From the NCBI RefSeq assembly GCF_037975245.1, contig NC_092572.1, forward strand, positions 15,072,269-15,136,268: 64,000 nt of DNA, read 5' to 3'. The translations under genes and the position numbers were made by a program. This document shows, piece after piece, positions 8,334 through 19,675 of this stretch (position 1 is its first letter; every line of letters begins with the position of its first letter). Source of the stretch: Apostichopus japonicus. Its lineage: Eukaryota; Echinodermata; Holothuroidea; Aspidochirotida; Stichopodidae. Under the pieces are notes generated by a model that was not told the DNA's origin, ran no database searches, and saw only the letters and a list, made by a program, of their open reading frames with translations.

Positions 8334-9619
8334 ATGGGTAAAAGGAAAGATGTGTTTGGTAGGCGTGCAACAACATTGAAGCCAGGTAACAGGTTCGGTT
8401 TTACAGCTCGTACAGCTGATGCCAACCGCACTGGTGACATGCCTACCCCTTCTGATGTGACACCTATTCCTCTTGCAAACTTAGAAATGAAGAATTTGTG
8501 GGACTTGGCTCAAAGGTTGTGTTTGGATGCATTCTCTGAAGAAACAAAGGTACTGTAAGCTCTTGCCCATCTACAAAGGTTTAAACCAAGAAGCAAACCT
8601 GGCAAGAATCCCACAAAACTAAACATTGCACGGCAGTTAGGCCTGCATCAGATGTAGATCAGTTCAAGTGCAGCTCATAGATGGTCAGCAGCATCTCTCT
8701 TCCCAGTCCCGCTGTCAGAACACTACAAAAGTCAGCCAACCAGTTTGGACCTGCAATAGAAGAAATGAATGAAAATGATATGTCAGAAAGGGGGTGTATA
8801 AAGAAGACACTGCAACTGCATGGCCTCTCAAAAGACTCTCCAATTTTTGCAGAATATGATCGTCAATATCATACCTGTCTGCGTAATGCAAAAAGTAAGA
8901 CTCCATTTGTTCGTGCAAGCCAATACAGAGATGTAATTGTTGAGAATGTCACCATGGATAAATTTAATTTTGATTACAATCACAGTAACAACTGTAACTT
9001 AATTGGTGAAATGAATAGAAGAAGGAGTCACAAGTTGCAATTTCCAGGCAATGAGGGCTGTTCAGTAAAGATGCTAATGTCAAAGATGAACAGAATGGTG
9101 GAAAGATTTGTGCATCCATATTACTTACTGGTAAGAGCCCACTAAAGGAGAAGTGCCTAACAACTGATGCTGATGGCAAGGCATGTAAAGGGTTCACTGG
9201 TACAATGGCTGCAGCTACTCATTCTGAAACAGAGAACCATATGCTGTTAGACCAAGTTCACCTACTCAAGTCACTCTGCAGAGCACTGGCTAAAGCAGTA
9301 CTCTCCTCTGATATGTTACCTGCACAAACTGTGACTAGGAAGCACTTGATACAAAAGTGCATTGCAGAGGACTTGACCTGCCTTGTACTGGCAGAGGTGA
9401 CTACTTGCAGGAATTAAAGCCCTCAAATACGACCACTGCAAAGTTGTGAAGGCTTTATCAACATGTTAAGACTGCCTTGCAAAGTGCTACACTGGAAATC
9501 ATTCACATTGCCCAAAGCATTCATTTGTATGCAAGAGGGGCAGGAAGTACACATTTCCATTCATGCCAAATGCTACAAAGAGATCTCTGCTAATATCCCA
9601 CACTGACAGCACACAACTA
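8334..9619 (+). pseudogene. transposase-like gene, 5' part, broken and interrupted
   Basis: Frames join by eye into one former protein. It begins MGKRKDVFGRRATTLKPGNR (ATG at 8334). A helical part follows, including LSKDSPIFAEYDRQYHTCLR and VENVTMDKFNFDYNHSNNCN (about 8830-9000). Next comes CLTTDADGKACKGF (about 9154-9195), whose TDADG could hold a catalytic Asp. VHLLKSLCRALAKAV and a Cys/His-rich stretch read across frames (9430-9520) complete the 5' part. Several frameshifts and stops are present. At 9619 the gene is cut by a 4.1-kb transposon and resumes at 13697. The order of a TDxDG block, a Cys/His insert and a KxE block resembles a DDE transposase of Mutator or Kolobok type, but that is inference. 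It could also be a domesticated or unknown transposon protein. Confidence 0.5.
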
Positions 9620-12600
9620 CAGTACTGATTTCGCTTAACTCCCGTTGAAAAAAAATCAACGATCGATAAAATAAGTTGAAAATCGATAAAAAAAGTTGAA
9701 AATCGATAAAAAACAAATAATTTCATTAAGATTTAGACTACTGCGGGCACGGTTGTCAACGTAGTTTCAACGAAATTTCCACGAAAGTTATCGCGATCAA
9801 CAACGGCAAAGGCAATTTTAGACATATCAAGGTTGTGACCTACGTTAAATCCTTAGTGTAACTACAGCCGTTTTCAGACTATACCAGAAGTGGCCGAGGA
9901 ATATTACAAACGTTGCAAAAGTTTGATTGTATATAAGACAGAGTAAGTTCTGTACTAGGTGTTTGAAAAATTATTTGGCTAGGATAATAAAAACTGGTCT
10001 TGGTCGATCGTAACAAGTACTTAAGTTATAGGCTAGTATTAAACTAAGATAAGTTTAAGTAACTCACCAATGAACGCAGCGTCAGAAAAACAAGAAATAA
10101 AAAAAAAATTTACACAATGAAACAGTCGTAGCTGGTTATCAAAGAGATCTTTTTTTCCAATAAATTCCTGTGTTACTTGACGTACTACAGTACCGTTTAC
10201 CGCACTCACTTTCAAACCAAAAAATCTCCCCCCGGCTTCAATGCACGCAAAATAAAAAACATCCTGTTACTTTCCCCCTAACCCAGCTACTGTAAGTTGT
10301 CCGCGAATGCAGATGGACTGCCCTGACTTGTGCATTCCCTACCCTGGATATCCCCAGCGACCAAACTTTTTGGAGAGGCCTAGTCCAATCATAAACCTGG
10401 CTTTGTCAAATTCACGCCTACCATCTGTTAATTAGCATAGTATTTATCTTCGTGGGGGGTTTAGCACTGCAGAAGCTTTGGCTGGCTTACTCTAGAAGCA
10501 AACATTATTTTGCCCCTACTGTTCATAATGGAATGGATGTTACCTGTAACTAAGCTAATTGAAAACCAAATATTCATTCATATATATATAAGTAGAACAA
10601 TCCAGCAGGGATAGAAAGTTTATCTTGAATAAACCAATCAGAAGTTGTGCTATTAATAAAACTTGAAAACACCTGGCCAGCAAAAGAGTTGCAAACAATT
10701 GTTTCCATGACTACTAAGAAAATAAAGCAGTGGCTTGGGCCCAAGTTGGGGAGAAACCTGTGGAAAATGAATATATTATCATTGCTTATTTGAGTATTGT
10801 ATATTGGGAAGAGCTGATCGAACATTACTGGGGAGGGCTTTCAACTGGCCTGACGGCATGTAAATTAAATTTAATGAGAAGGGGGTTTTTATGAGTCTCC
10901 CGGTATGCGTCACATGAGAAGTAAATGTTTTGTTTTTCGATTTTATCATCATTTTTCAAGTGGAACAGCTCATAAAATCATATCAATCAAATATCCTTCC
11001 TTAGTTTTACTAATCAGGAATGTTTGACAAGGCATGCAATGCATCGTTCAAAAATGTAATTTTAAACTAGAATTGAAAATGAACGACATAAAACAATATC
11101 TGTGAAGCGTGTGGAGCACAACTTTGAATATTCGTTGTGAAAGAAAACATAATGAACAATGTTTACTGCGTAAATAAATGTTGCGGAACTGGTATGGAGA
11201 AATTACGTACTGCAGCTTACGTCAGAGAAGCTCGTAAATGACACAGGTGGATAGAGCGCATCAAAATTCGGTTTAGGAAATCCCTACACAGCTGACAAAA
11301 GTCGATATCTCCTTTGTTTTGAGTTATAGGCGATTTTGTGTTTTTGCGATATGGTTTTCAGTATATTTTCATTCGATAAAGTCGTTTTTTTTTGTGTGTT
11401 TTAAGGGTGTGACCTAACGGATATTTCACTAACCATTTAACCGTATAACCTGCCGGTAGGTTAAACTTTTAAACGCTGTTTCCCGATTGCGGCTTTTTCG
11501 ACGTAATGTCACTCAACTTTTAATGAAAAGAGGACATTATGAGTACAATAATTAAGGGTTTTTTTTTCAAAAAAGTAGCAATTCAGGCAACACGACAACG
11601 ATCAATGTATGTTAATTACTAATTAGGCCCAATAATATTGCGAACATTACGTGTAATAATTGATGAAAAGAATAACACACCTGATCAGTATATCGTGGTC
11701 TTCAGAAGTTCAGATCGGCAACATCGTAACTTTTGAAGAAAAAAAACCATATATTTGTCTATCTATCACAAGATTTTATACAAAAACTCGCCTAACTTAG
11801 CAAACTTACCCACCTTTCCTGCTTACTCATTAAAAGTCATGTTTAGAAAACAAATTACGCACGCACGTGTTTTGCGATGGGTTGTCGCAGCCTCCGATTT
11901 CATTTTCTTTCTCTTGTGTCACATACATGATACAGTACTTTACATTTGATACAAAAGTTTCTTCAACAACAGCTTCCCAAAATTGGTGTCGCAATAGGTT
12001 AAATTTTAACCGCGCAGCGCAGTACCATTCATAATTTGCATATTACACTCGGCGTCCAGATGGCGGAAGAATGTAACATCATGTTCAATGTGTTGTGTCG
12101 TTCCCATGGTGCGATGAACTTGGGCAAGTTCAAATGTCAATGACCTACTTATGTTCTATGACCAATGTCAGTGGAAATTATGTGTGTAAAAACTTGAATT
12201 TTTTCCACGTGTTATATATATATATATATAGAAGTTTTACGTAAGCGGAGCGAATTTTGGGGCGGCTCGTTGATTGTGAGGAAGCACTTATCTAAGCATC
12301 AATATTTGTGAAAAATATCGTAAGGTTTATCATTTTCATTCATATTCTTTTATGTTTGCCGCAATCCCGCCCGCAATGCATGCACAGTATAATACCATGT
12401 GTGGAAAAAATGGCTGTATACGTGCGGTCCTGAGAGAGCCAACTGGCCTTGTGTTGTTAATGTTATTACGATACTTCCTAGAACGAACATTTGCGTCTTT
12501 TGGCGTCGACATATTTTCACACTGGATTTCACCATGCCATTGATCGGTGTACACGGGTGATATATGTCGCAAATATAAACTGAGAAAACAAATTGACGAC

Positions 12601-13694
12601 ACTATCATGAGCTTGTGACTATTGACCTACTACTATAGTTATATTGAACACATTATTCATGCCTAAAACATCGTTTTTCTGTTTTTTATTGATAGTTTGC
12701 AGTACATTACTCAGTTCTTCACATATTTTTAAATAACTTTCATGTTTAAAATGTATTTGATTTTTTTTTTTAATTTTCCGTTTATACGGTTTGTGATTTT
12801 CTAAACGGATAGTGCATTTGCTGCCGGTTTAACAGTTAATCGTTTAAACGGTCACACCCTTAGTGTGTTATCTTGTTCGGAAATGATCCGAAATGAAAGT
12901 AATAACTGTTAAGTTTTTCCACTTCTGGTATAAAATTATTCCATCAAAGTTAACCTGATTAACATGTCTCATGCCAAATCTATATTAAACAAAATAGAAA
13001 AAAATAAAAAGAGAAAACGCATTTTTGAAAAATGGAAGCGTCCTAGTAGAATGGGCGGGGCATCTTTATTTTGCTTCAAGTAACATGTTTTCGCTCGGAA
13101 ACAAAGTTTCATACTTCAACTCTAATAAAAAACCAAATTTACATCTCTTAAGAAAAACTATTTTTCGCAATCTGCAAGTAAACCAAGTTTATTTATGTCC
13201 ATTCATTGTTATTTTAATGGTTAAACAGCACTCCAACTTATCTGGAAGGGTGCCTCGTGGTACATAGCTTGTACTGCAACCTCCAAGATAGCCTGGCAAA
13301 GTTAAGACTTATGTCACTGTGTTTGGGATTCAGTCAGAAAACGTCCCCCATCAGTTTTACTACATGTTTCTTTGAGTGTTACTACTCATACAAGCCTGAG
13401 AATGCTTTTGTAAATATTCTTGCTTTCAAACGACTGTACCAAAGTCTAATTGATACTAATAAACGAAGTTACGCGTTTTTCGACGTTTCGCTTTACCACA
13501 TATTGACCTTCTATTTCATTTAAAAAAGAATTTCAAAGTATCGTTGAAAATTCCACGTAGGAAATGACTGAGATCACCAATCGTTAAAATTCCTGGAATT
13601 TCGATAAAAATCGGCAAATTTCGATAAAAAACGAAGAAATTTTTTTATTTTCCTTTTAACAAATTTCAACGGGAGTTAAGCGAAATCAGTACTG
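9620..13694. mobile_element. 4.1-kb DNA transposon with 31-bp TIRs and TA target duplication
   Basis: The terminal inverted repeats are 31 bp and perfect (9620-9650 and 13664-13694), starting CAGTACTGATTTCGCTTAAC. TA lies directly outside both ends (9618-9619 and 13695-13696). TA duplication with CAGT-type ends fits the Tc1/mariner group, though other TA-targeting transposons are possible. Inside each end are AT-rich repeats of the form gttgaaaatcgataaaa and atttcgataaaaa. No transposase reading frame was found, so this looks non-autonomous. Removing the nested hAT-like element leaves about 2.6 kb. Its insertion splits the transposase-like gene, which therefore predates it. Apart from the nested element I see no genes inside. 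Confidence 0.85.
11402..12862. mobile_element. hAT-like non-autonomous transposon, 1.46 kb
   Basis: The ends are TAAGGGTGTGACC and its exact inverse. They are flanked by 8-bp duplications GTGTGTTT (11394-11401) and GTGTGTTA (12863-12870), one mismatch apart. The TAAGG start fits the YARNG rule of hAT ends, and 8-bp duplications are typical of hAT. Subterminal aaacg/gccggt words occur at both ends. No transposase frame is visible. It is nested in the TA-targeting element. Confidence 0.82.
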
Positions 13695-13696
13695 TA

Positions 13697-14061
13697 AATT
13701 AAATACCTGAGACACCCACCTGCAGCAAACGTTTATGGTCCACTCAGTTTCAGACTTCCACTCAAAAAGCAGAGGTAGTCAATAATGCTTTCGAGTTTCC
13801 AATCCAAAACATAGCACAAACATTTCACGCAACAGTCTGTACAGGGACGACAGTGCCACAAACATTACAAATAAAGGGCCTGAAGAGTCCATAGCCAGGA
13901 AGATGGAAGCTGCAGGATTAGAGGTGAGCTCAAATAGTCCATGTATCCAGACTCTGAAACAGATGCAAAGGAAACAACAGTATGATAGACTATATAAGAG
14001 AGACAGAGCATACAGAAGGAGGAGAGCACAACTCAGAGAGAGAGTACACGCTACATTGTAG
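13697..14061 (+). pseudogene. transposase-like gene, 3' part
   Basis: This continues the gene interrupted at 9619. The frame first reads TSTQKAEVVNNAF, whose Lys-x-Glu block could carry the third catalytic acid. A frameshift near 13790 leads into RVSNPKHSTNISRNSLYRDD. The tail runs ESIARKMEAAGLEVSS, then LYKRDRAYRRRRAQLRERVH, ending at TAG 14059-14061. The basic coiled C-terminus suits DNA binding. The clean continuation on both sides of the 4.1-kb insert is good evidence that the two parts were one gene. The superfamily is not certain. R1 sequence starts shortly after the stop. Confidence 0.5.
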
Positions 14062-14086
14062 AACTAAAAACATAAGCCAGTCCAGT

Positions 14087-14935
14087 GATTGATGACATAT
14101 CAAAAAAGATGTCTCCTGTTGCTTTTTGGCACTTTTTCTGAAGAAGCACACTTGGTGCGGATTGATATAAAAGCTAATAGGAGTATGCCAGCTAAAGTAA
14201 CAGTTGACATTTCTAAAATCCACTTTAAACCTCTTTTTATGATAGTTTCAGAAGTAATGACTTATATAATTTTTGTTTATCTCTGTCTATTGTGTGAATC
14301 TTCACTCACACATGTTGTACAGTTTATATGAATAATACAGTACTGAACTTTAAACAAGTGAGAGCCCAATGATTGACATATTCCCTAGTGTGATTAGAAG
14401 TCATTCCATCAGCATGGCTGGCATCTACTGCATGTCTAAATTGTGCTTGGGTCCACAGAATGTGTTTTAAGCACAGTCCCTCAGTTGGTGCTACTAACCC
14501 CCTCTGGTGGAAACTTGACGCAAGTTGGCCTTCTTCCCTGTGAAAATGTGATCACTCCCTGTATCGAGTAAACTCTGGTCCTAAAATGAAAGAGAAAAGT
14601 TACTTGTTACTTTGGCATTGCTTTTCAAAGGTATTTTGTCAGATTTTGTTGCGAAAACTACTCAGGGGAGCTATGTACTAGCTGTGACCAGATCTAGAAT
14701 GAGGGCGCTGTTCAAGCAACATTCCTAAATCGTTGTAGTAGATCATATTGACTAGTTTCTGAGTGTAAGTCTTGTCTTGTATCATTCTATGTGCAGCTAT
14801 TCAACTTCTTAGACTTCCAATAAATGCTTATAAGCATTTAAGCATTTGTATACAAACAAACTAGTGAATAGGTCACTGGAATTTTGTTGAACTTTGAGGA
14901 TAAAAAACTGATTATTATTATGAAGAATGGGTACG
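14087..14935 (+). repeat. dispersed repeat R1, copy b, with extended 3' part
   Basis: Starts in the middle of the R1 pattern (gtctcctgttgctttttggc) and continues about 650 bp beyond the end of copy a, through actgaactttaaacaag, gagcccaatgattgacatat and gaccagatctagaatgaggg. It ends next to a transposase-like remnant. It closely matches 17085-17930, about 3.0 kb to the right. Confidence 0.82.
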
Positions 14936-15090
14936 GTCATGTACCTCACAACTGATGCTGATGGCAAGGCATGTAATGGGTTCAGTAGAACAATGGCTGC
15001 AGCTTATCATTCTGATGTAGTACACCTAAACAGGTCTCTCTACAGAGCACTGACTAAAGCAGTACTCTCCTCTGATATATGACGAAATCT
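14925..15090 (+). pseudogene. deletion derivative of the transposase-like gene
   Basis: The start of the gene (gaatgggta) is joined directly to the TDADG region, which reads YLTTDADGKACNGFSRTMAA. VVHLNRSLYRALTKAVLSSD follows, then a stop. Compared with 9150-9320 it lacks all the N-terminal half and a few internal codons. This is the usual form of a non-autonomous derivative. Confidence 0.6.
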
Positions 15091-15149
15091 ACAGTAAACA
15101 GGTTAGTAAATTTGCAAGTCTTATTAAGGGCCTGTCACAGTGCTATGAT

Positions 15150-15474
15150 GGCTCACAGAGACACAAGCAATGGATGTGACACCTCCACACATAGGCTGTT
15201 GTGGCATATGTGGGAGATGTGAAATGATTTGGTACTTAAAAGTTAATTTCTTTAATACTTTGAAGAGCAGATGCTGGAATGTGGCTCTTCTCTTAGCTGC
15301 CAGGGATAGCATTGTGCGGATAATGCCATATGCTGGTGCCCCTGGCATACTGATGGTGTAGGCACCTGTCCACATCCTGCATCCCTTTGTGTAACTTGCT
15401 GGGGCTGATGTATATTTTGCCACTTTTGCATTTATTTCATCAGCCCATGCCATCCAATCTTAGTCTGACATTGT
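15150..15474 (-). pseudogene. zinc-loop (His-Me finger type) endonuclease-like fragment
   Basis: The minus strand reads MAWADEINAKVAKYTSAPAS followed by YTKGCRMWTGAY. A basic middle part and SHLPHMPQQPMC follow. A CRMWTGA block, then about 60 residues later a SH-L-x-H ... C block, recalls the zinc-binding loop domain of homing-type His-Me finger nucleases, in which Cys and His bind zinc. The expected Cys in the SHLCH-type motif is Pro here. A TAA lies four codons before the ATG at 15453 in the same frame, after another ATG, so the original start was probably further upstream. It overlaps the end of a transposase derivative but is antisense to it. It may be cargo or an older insertion. Confidence 0.38.
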
Positions 15475-15652
15475 GAAGGTGTGAGCTTTCCAATACATAC
15501 AATATTACAATATGTTACTGTATATAGGCCTATCCTTATTCTGATTGCAGTCTGGGTCTCAATAAAACTGATTCTTACACCACATATATTACGTTGTAAT
15601 GTATGCATTTAAATTCTGACTGTCGCTTTTTGCTCTGCTAGGTACACAGTAT

Positions 15653-16597
15653 TAGTGCTGATAGTCGACTCTTACTTTTGTAGTTGATTAATCGCATAGC
15701 TCTTCTCGCGATACTCGGTTAAAGTTATGGCATCATCACTGTCATTTCTACATTGCAGCAATACAGTCAAACAAATCTTTCTCCATGGTGCACTGTCCCT
15801 ATTTGTTCTTTCAAGTCTTAATGTGTGATGTCTAATTCATGTTAAAACATCTACCAAACAAAAACTGTCAACAAATTTCAATATTCAACATTTCTTAAAA
15901 TCCTTCAAAGTAAATCAAAAACTTTGGAATGGATCTACAAGGCTACTACAACTACTAGCACTAATCACAGCAAAAAAAATGAATAGATGCAACACCCTGT
16001 AGCGGTGTGATGATTACTATGCAAGAGTTTTCTGTAGAAGGACGTTCACCTTCTAGGCTAGGCTTTAGCCTAGCGTGATAGCACGCACATATTATGACAC
16101 ATTGAAATGAAACTTCACCGCAATCGACACACTCTATCAGACATATGATACATGTGAACCACTGACCAGAAATGAAATAATACTGTATAACATGCATGTT
16201 TGAAGAAATTACAAATTCTTTGGCAATCATTAAAGATTAATAAATTTGGGAATTTGCAATTATGCGCAATGATGAAACATTGCTAGGACTAAATGCTGCA
16301 CTGCAGAACAATCGTATTACTAACAAGTAAACGCATGAATCTAACCTGAACAGGTGCTTACTGATTTTTAACACAGCACAGTTCTAGTGTAGCATTGTAA
16401 GAACCTGTGTTTGCGATATTTGCTGACAAACTGCTTAAGTGTTGTTTTTGATAGGTTAGGCTATTTTTCAATAGCAGATTGTGTGTAGTGCTAGCTTTAG
16501 TCCAGAAATCGCAACTTAGGTTTTGAGAGCGATTAATCAAACTTCCAAAGTGTAATCGCGACTACTGGCGATTAATCGATCACGACTATCAGCACTA
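15653..16597. mobile_element. hAT-like non-autonomous transposon, 945 bp
   Basis: The ends TAGTGCTGATAGTCG (15653-15667) and CGACTATCAGCACTA (16583-16597) are perfect inverted repeats, with attaatcgc words inside both. The flanks CACAGTAT (15645-15652) and CACTGTAT (16598-16605) are an 8-bp target duplication with one mismatch. TAGTG fits the hAT YARNG end rule. No transposase frame is seen. It shares no evident sequence with the hAT-like element at 11402. Confidence 0.82.
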
Positions 16598-16844
16598 CAC
16601 TGTATAAAAGTAGACTACTCACCAGATGTGCAACTTCAGTTCCTCAGGTTTTACTTGTTCTATAGCTTAACATTGAAATTAGTGGCTCCTTATACCATCC
16701 GTTACTGTACTACTACACATCTCAATAACACACAGATCAAAACAACAGACACAGGTAGAGTTGCGTCGTGCAGTATTTCTTGGTTTAAATTACCCTTTAT
16801 TCTATTTGCTTTTGGTTTATTCTAATTAATTTATCACATTCATT

Positions 16845-17905
16845 TGAACCTCAAGTTTCTTTATCATGACTGTGCAGACTTTTTGTTTGCTATGAGAGCT
16901 TGAAATTTTCCTCACTTGTAAACAAACCTCTTTACTCAGCAGTAAACAATGTTCATATGCTGCTCCAGGAGGCCTAAAGTGGTCTAAACTTGCCTCAACT
17001 GACCCAATCTTTGTACCACTTGTACTTCCATTCATGCTCCATAACAGCCAAACCAAGAAAACCAGATCCTAATTGATAAGATATAAAAAAAGATGTTCTC
17101 CTGTTGCTCTTTGGAACTTTTCCTGAAGGAGAACACTTGTGCAGGTTGATATAGATGCTAATAGGAGTATGCCACCTTAAGTAACAGAGCGATATTTAAA
17201 CTCCACATTAAACCTCCTTTTTATGATAGTTTGAGAAGTTGTGACTTACATCATTTCTGTGTATCTCTGTCTATTGTGTGAATCTTCATATGGTGTCTCA
17301 CACATGTTGTACAGTCTATATGAATAATACAGTACTGAACTTTAAACAAGTCAGAGCCCAATGATTGACATATTCCCTAGTGTGATAAGAAGTCATTCCA
17401 TCAGCATGACAGGCATCTACTGAATGTCTAAATTGTTCTTGGGTCCACACAATGTGTTTTAAGTACAGTCCCTCAGTTTGGTGCTACTTACCCCCTCTGG
17501 TGGAAACTTGGTTGGCCTTCATCCCTCTGAAAATTTTATCACTCCCAGCATCCAGTAAGCATGCGCCCTTAGCTGTGGCTCTAAAGTGAAAGAGAAAAAG
17601 TTACTTGTTACTTTGGCACTGCTTTCAAAAGGTATTTTGTCAGATTTTGGTGCAAAAAATACTCAGGAGAGCTATGTACTAGCTGTGACCAGATCTAGAA
17701 TGAGGGCGCTGTTCAAACAACATTCCAAACTAGTTGCAGTCCATCATATTGACTAGTTTCTCAGTGTAAGTCTTGTCTTGTATCATTCTATGTGCAGCTA
17801 TTCAACTGCTTAGACTTCCAATAAATGCTTACAAACAAAACTAGTGAATACGTCACTGGAAAATTGGTATATTTTAAGGATAAAAACTGATTAGTATTTA
17901 GAAGA
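16845..17905 (+). repeat. dispersed repeat R1, copy c, long form
   Basis: Covers most of the R1 pattern of copy a and continues with the extended part of copy b, so it links the two. From 17085 on it parallels 14087 onward with an offset of about 2992-3001 bp. A transposase-like start follows directly. Confidence 0.82.
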
Positions 17906-17906
17906 A

Positions 17907-18190
17907 TGGGTAGAAGGAAAGGCATGTTTGATAGGCATGCAACGACCTTCAAGCCAGGTAACAGGTTTGGCTTTACTGCTTGAACAGCTGCTGAAGCTGA
18001 TGCCAATTGCACTGGTGATATTCCTAGCTCTTCTGATACAGATATGGCAACTAATTCCTCTTGCAAACCTGCTTATAGAAGGCTCGACAAGGAAGAGTAT
18101 GAGAGAGTAATTAACCCAGCAGATAAAGGACATGAGATATTTTCAACTCAGTCACAACAAACCATGTTTGCAGAATCTACAGGAAACAGG
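17907..18190 (+). pseudogene. 5' fragment of the transposase-like gene, second copy
   Basis: Starts MGRRKGMFDRHATTFKPGNR, parallel to 8334, then FGFTA and an in-frame TGA. Read through, it continues as AEADANCTGDIPSSSDTD and YRRLDKEEYERVINPADKGH. This last part is missing at 8334, so it preserves sequence lost in the longer copy. It ends by joining the same downstream segment seen near 15090 (tctacaggaaacaggttag, then gctatgatggctcacagaga). Confidence 0.55.
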
Positions 18191-18449
18191 TTAGTTAATT
18201 TGCCCTATTAAGGGCCTATCACAGTGCTATGATGGCTCACAGAGAGACAAGCAATGGATGTGGCGACGACCCTATAGGTCTTTCTGATATGGAAGAATTG
18301 TAGGACTTGGAATCAAAGGTTGTGTTTGGAATCACTATGTAGCTACAAGAGTGAACTCTTGTCCATCTAAAAACTTAATAAAACAGTAACAAACCTGGCA
18401 AGAATCCTTCAGGTAGCATACGCCCATTAAAAGCGCCATTGACTTACAC

Positions 18450-18900
18450 ACTAAATCACAAAAGTAATGTGGTCTCTAAGTCTAGATAGAAGTTTTCACT
18501 AGCTAAACGCTACCCATCACCGGATAGCTGTCAAGTTGGCCTTTTATGGCACCATCAATTTTCCGTATCATGACCATGTAGATTTTTTGCTATCCGAGCC
18601 GGAAGTTTTTGTCACTTGTAAACAAACCTCTTCACTCAGTGGTAAACAATTTTCCTACGCTGCTCCTGGGAGGCCTTAAAGGGGTCTGAAATGGCCTCAA
18701 TTGACACAATTTTCTCACCACATGTACTTCCATTCATGCTCTTCAACATGCAAGCCACAAAAACTAGATCATGATTGATAAAAGGTCACAAAAGATGTTC
18801 CCCTGCTGCTTTTTGGCACTTTTCTTGAAGGAGAACAATAAAGCGGACTGCTATAGACTCTAATAGGAGTATGCCACCTTAAGTGAGAGATGAATTTTTT
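18450..18900 (+). repeat. dispersed repeat R1, copy d
   Basis: Parallel to copy a from acacactaaatca to gagtatgccaccttaagt. It follows the transposase-like fragment, so R1 lies on both sides of coding remnants in the same orientation. The sequence tagctgtcaagttggcc and the ttgtaaacaaacctcttcac landmark are clear. Confidence 0.8.
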
Positions 18901-19469
18901 TTTCAATACCAATATGATACTTTTTTATAGTCGTCACAATATAAACCACAACAAAATTCTATGCAATTATCATTTTAGGTCCATAAAGATGTATTTTCAG
19001 AGATTTCAGTATGCAAGGTGCAGTGTGTAAATACACTTATGAGCAATACTGTGTAAGCAGTAACCAGATCTACGTCTGCAACAACATTTCCAGTCACCAA
19101 TTTTGATAAGCTTGACCAATTTGGGTGCATCTATGATTCCTGCAGGTTGTATTGGTATCCCTGATCACAGTCCACTTGGTCTGGCTTGCCCTACCTGCAG
19201 AAACGTCATCCAGAGAAGGGTCAGCGGGGAGGGTTTTTTCGTCTCTGGCTCTGAAAAGTGATGAAAACTACTTTTGTTTAGCTCAGCTGATTCCTCCCAA
19301 ACTGACCTACAGGACATTCCCCAATGTATTCCTGAACTGTTTGGAACATGTTAAACTGATATTGCATGTCACTCCAGTGCAACTGTTAAGTTACTAAGAA
19401 TAAGAGAAGAGAATTGAAGGTGTTCTTTGCCAAAACTGGATCATCGGGATTTGTAAACCACAGCCTCAC
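18901..19469. other. no gene seen
   Basis: Mixed sequence between repeat R1 and the putative LTR. The open frame from 19152 has no recognisable family or splice context. Confidence 0.45.
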
Positions 19470-19661
19470 TGTGTGACAAGTACATTTATGTAGCTAATCA
19501 ATATGAGCTACCGTACTTGCTCTTCATATTACACACTACGAGTCTGTGCACTCCATTGAATATGGCTACTGAAGTACAATGATAAACCAAGTCTGTAACT
19601 AAATAAATGATCGCCTCCTATATTCTCTATACGACACGCTCGACGGCCACAAACTGAAACA
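19470..19661 (+). repeat. putative LTR end of a gypsy-type retrotransposon
   Basis: The right edge is supported: the sequence ends in aaaca immediately before a primer-binding site. An AATAAA polyadenylation-type signal sits at 19602-19607. The left edge is a guess at TGTGTGACAAG (19470), chosen because gypsy LTRs start TG and end CA. No second LTR was found in the window. Confidence 0.35.
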
Positions 19662-19675
19662 TGGTGTCAGAAGTA
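19662..19675 (+). promoter_or_regulatory. primer-binding site matching tRNA-Leu
   Basis: TGGTGTCAGAAGT is complementary to the 3' end (including CCA) of an animal leucine tRNA of the type ending CTTCTGACA-CCA. It lies directly after the LTR end and about 500 bp before gag, the normal arrangement for priming minus-strand DNA. Confidence 0.7.

Noticed and set aside
12336-12608. Overlapping 60-90 codon frames inside the hAT-like element as transposase
   Set aside because: No hAT transposase motifs, and frames overlap on both strands as expected by chance.
9880-12932. 14-bp inverted pair tataccagaagtgg / ccacttctggtata as ends of another transposon
   Set aside because: No target duplication or further pairing at the ends. 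The right copy lies just outside the nested hAT-like element, so it is more likely internal structure of the TA element.
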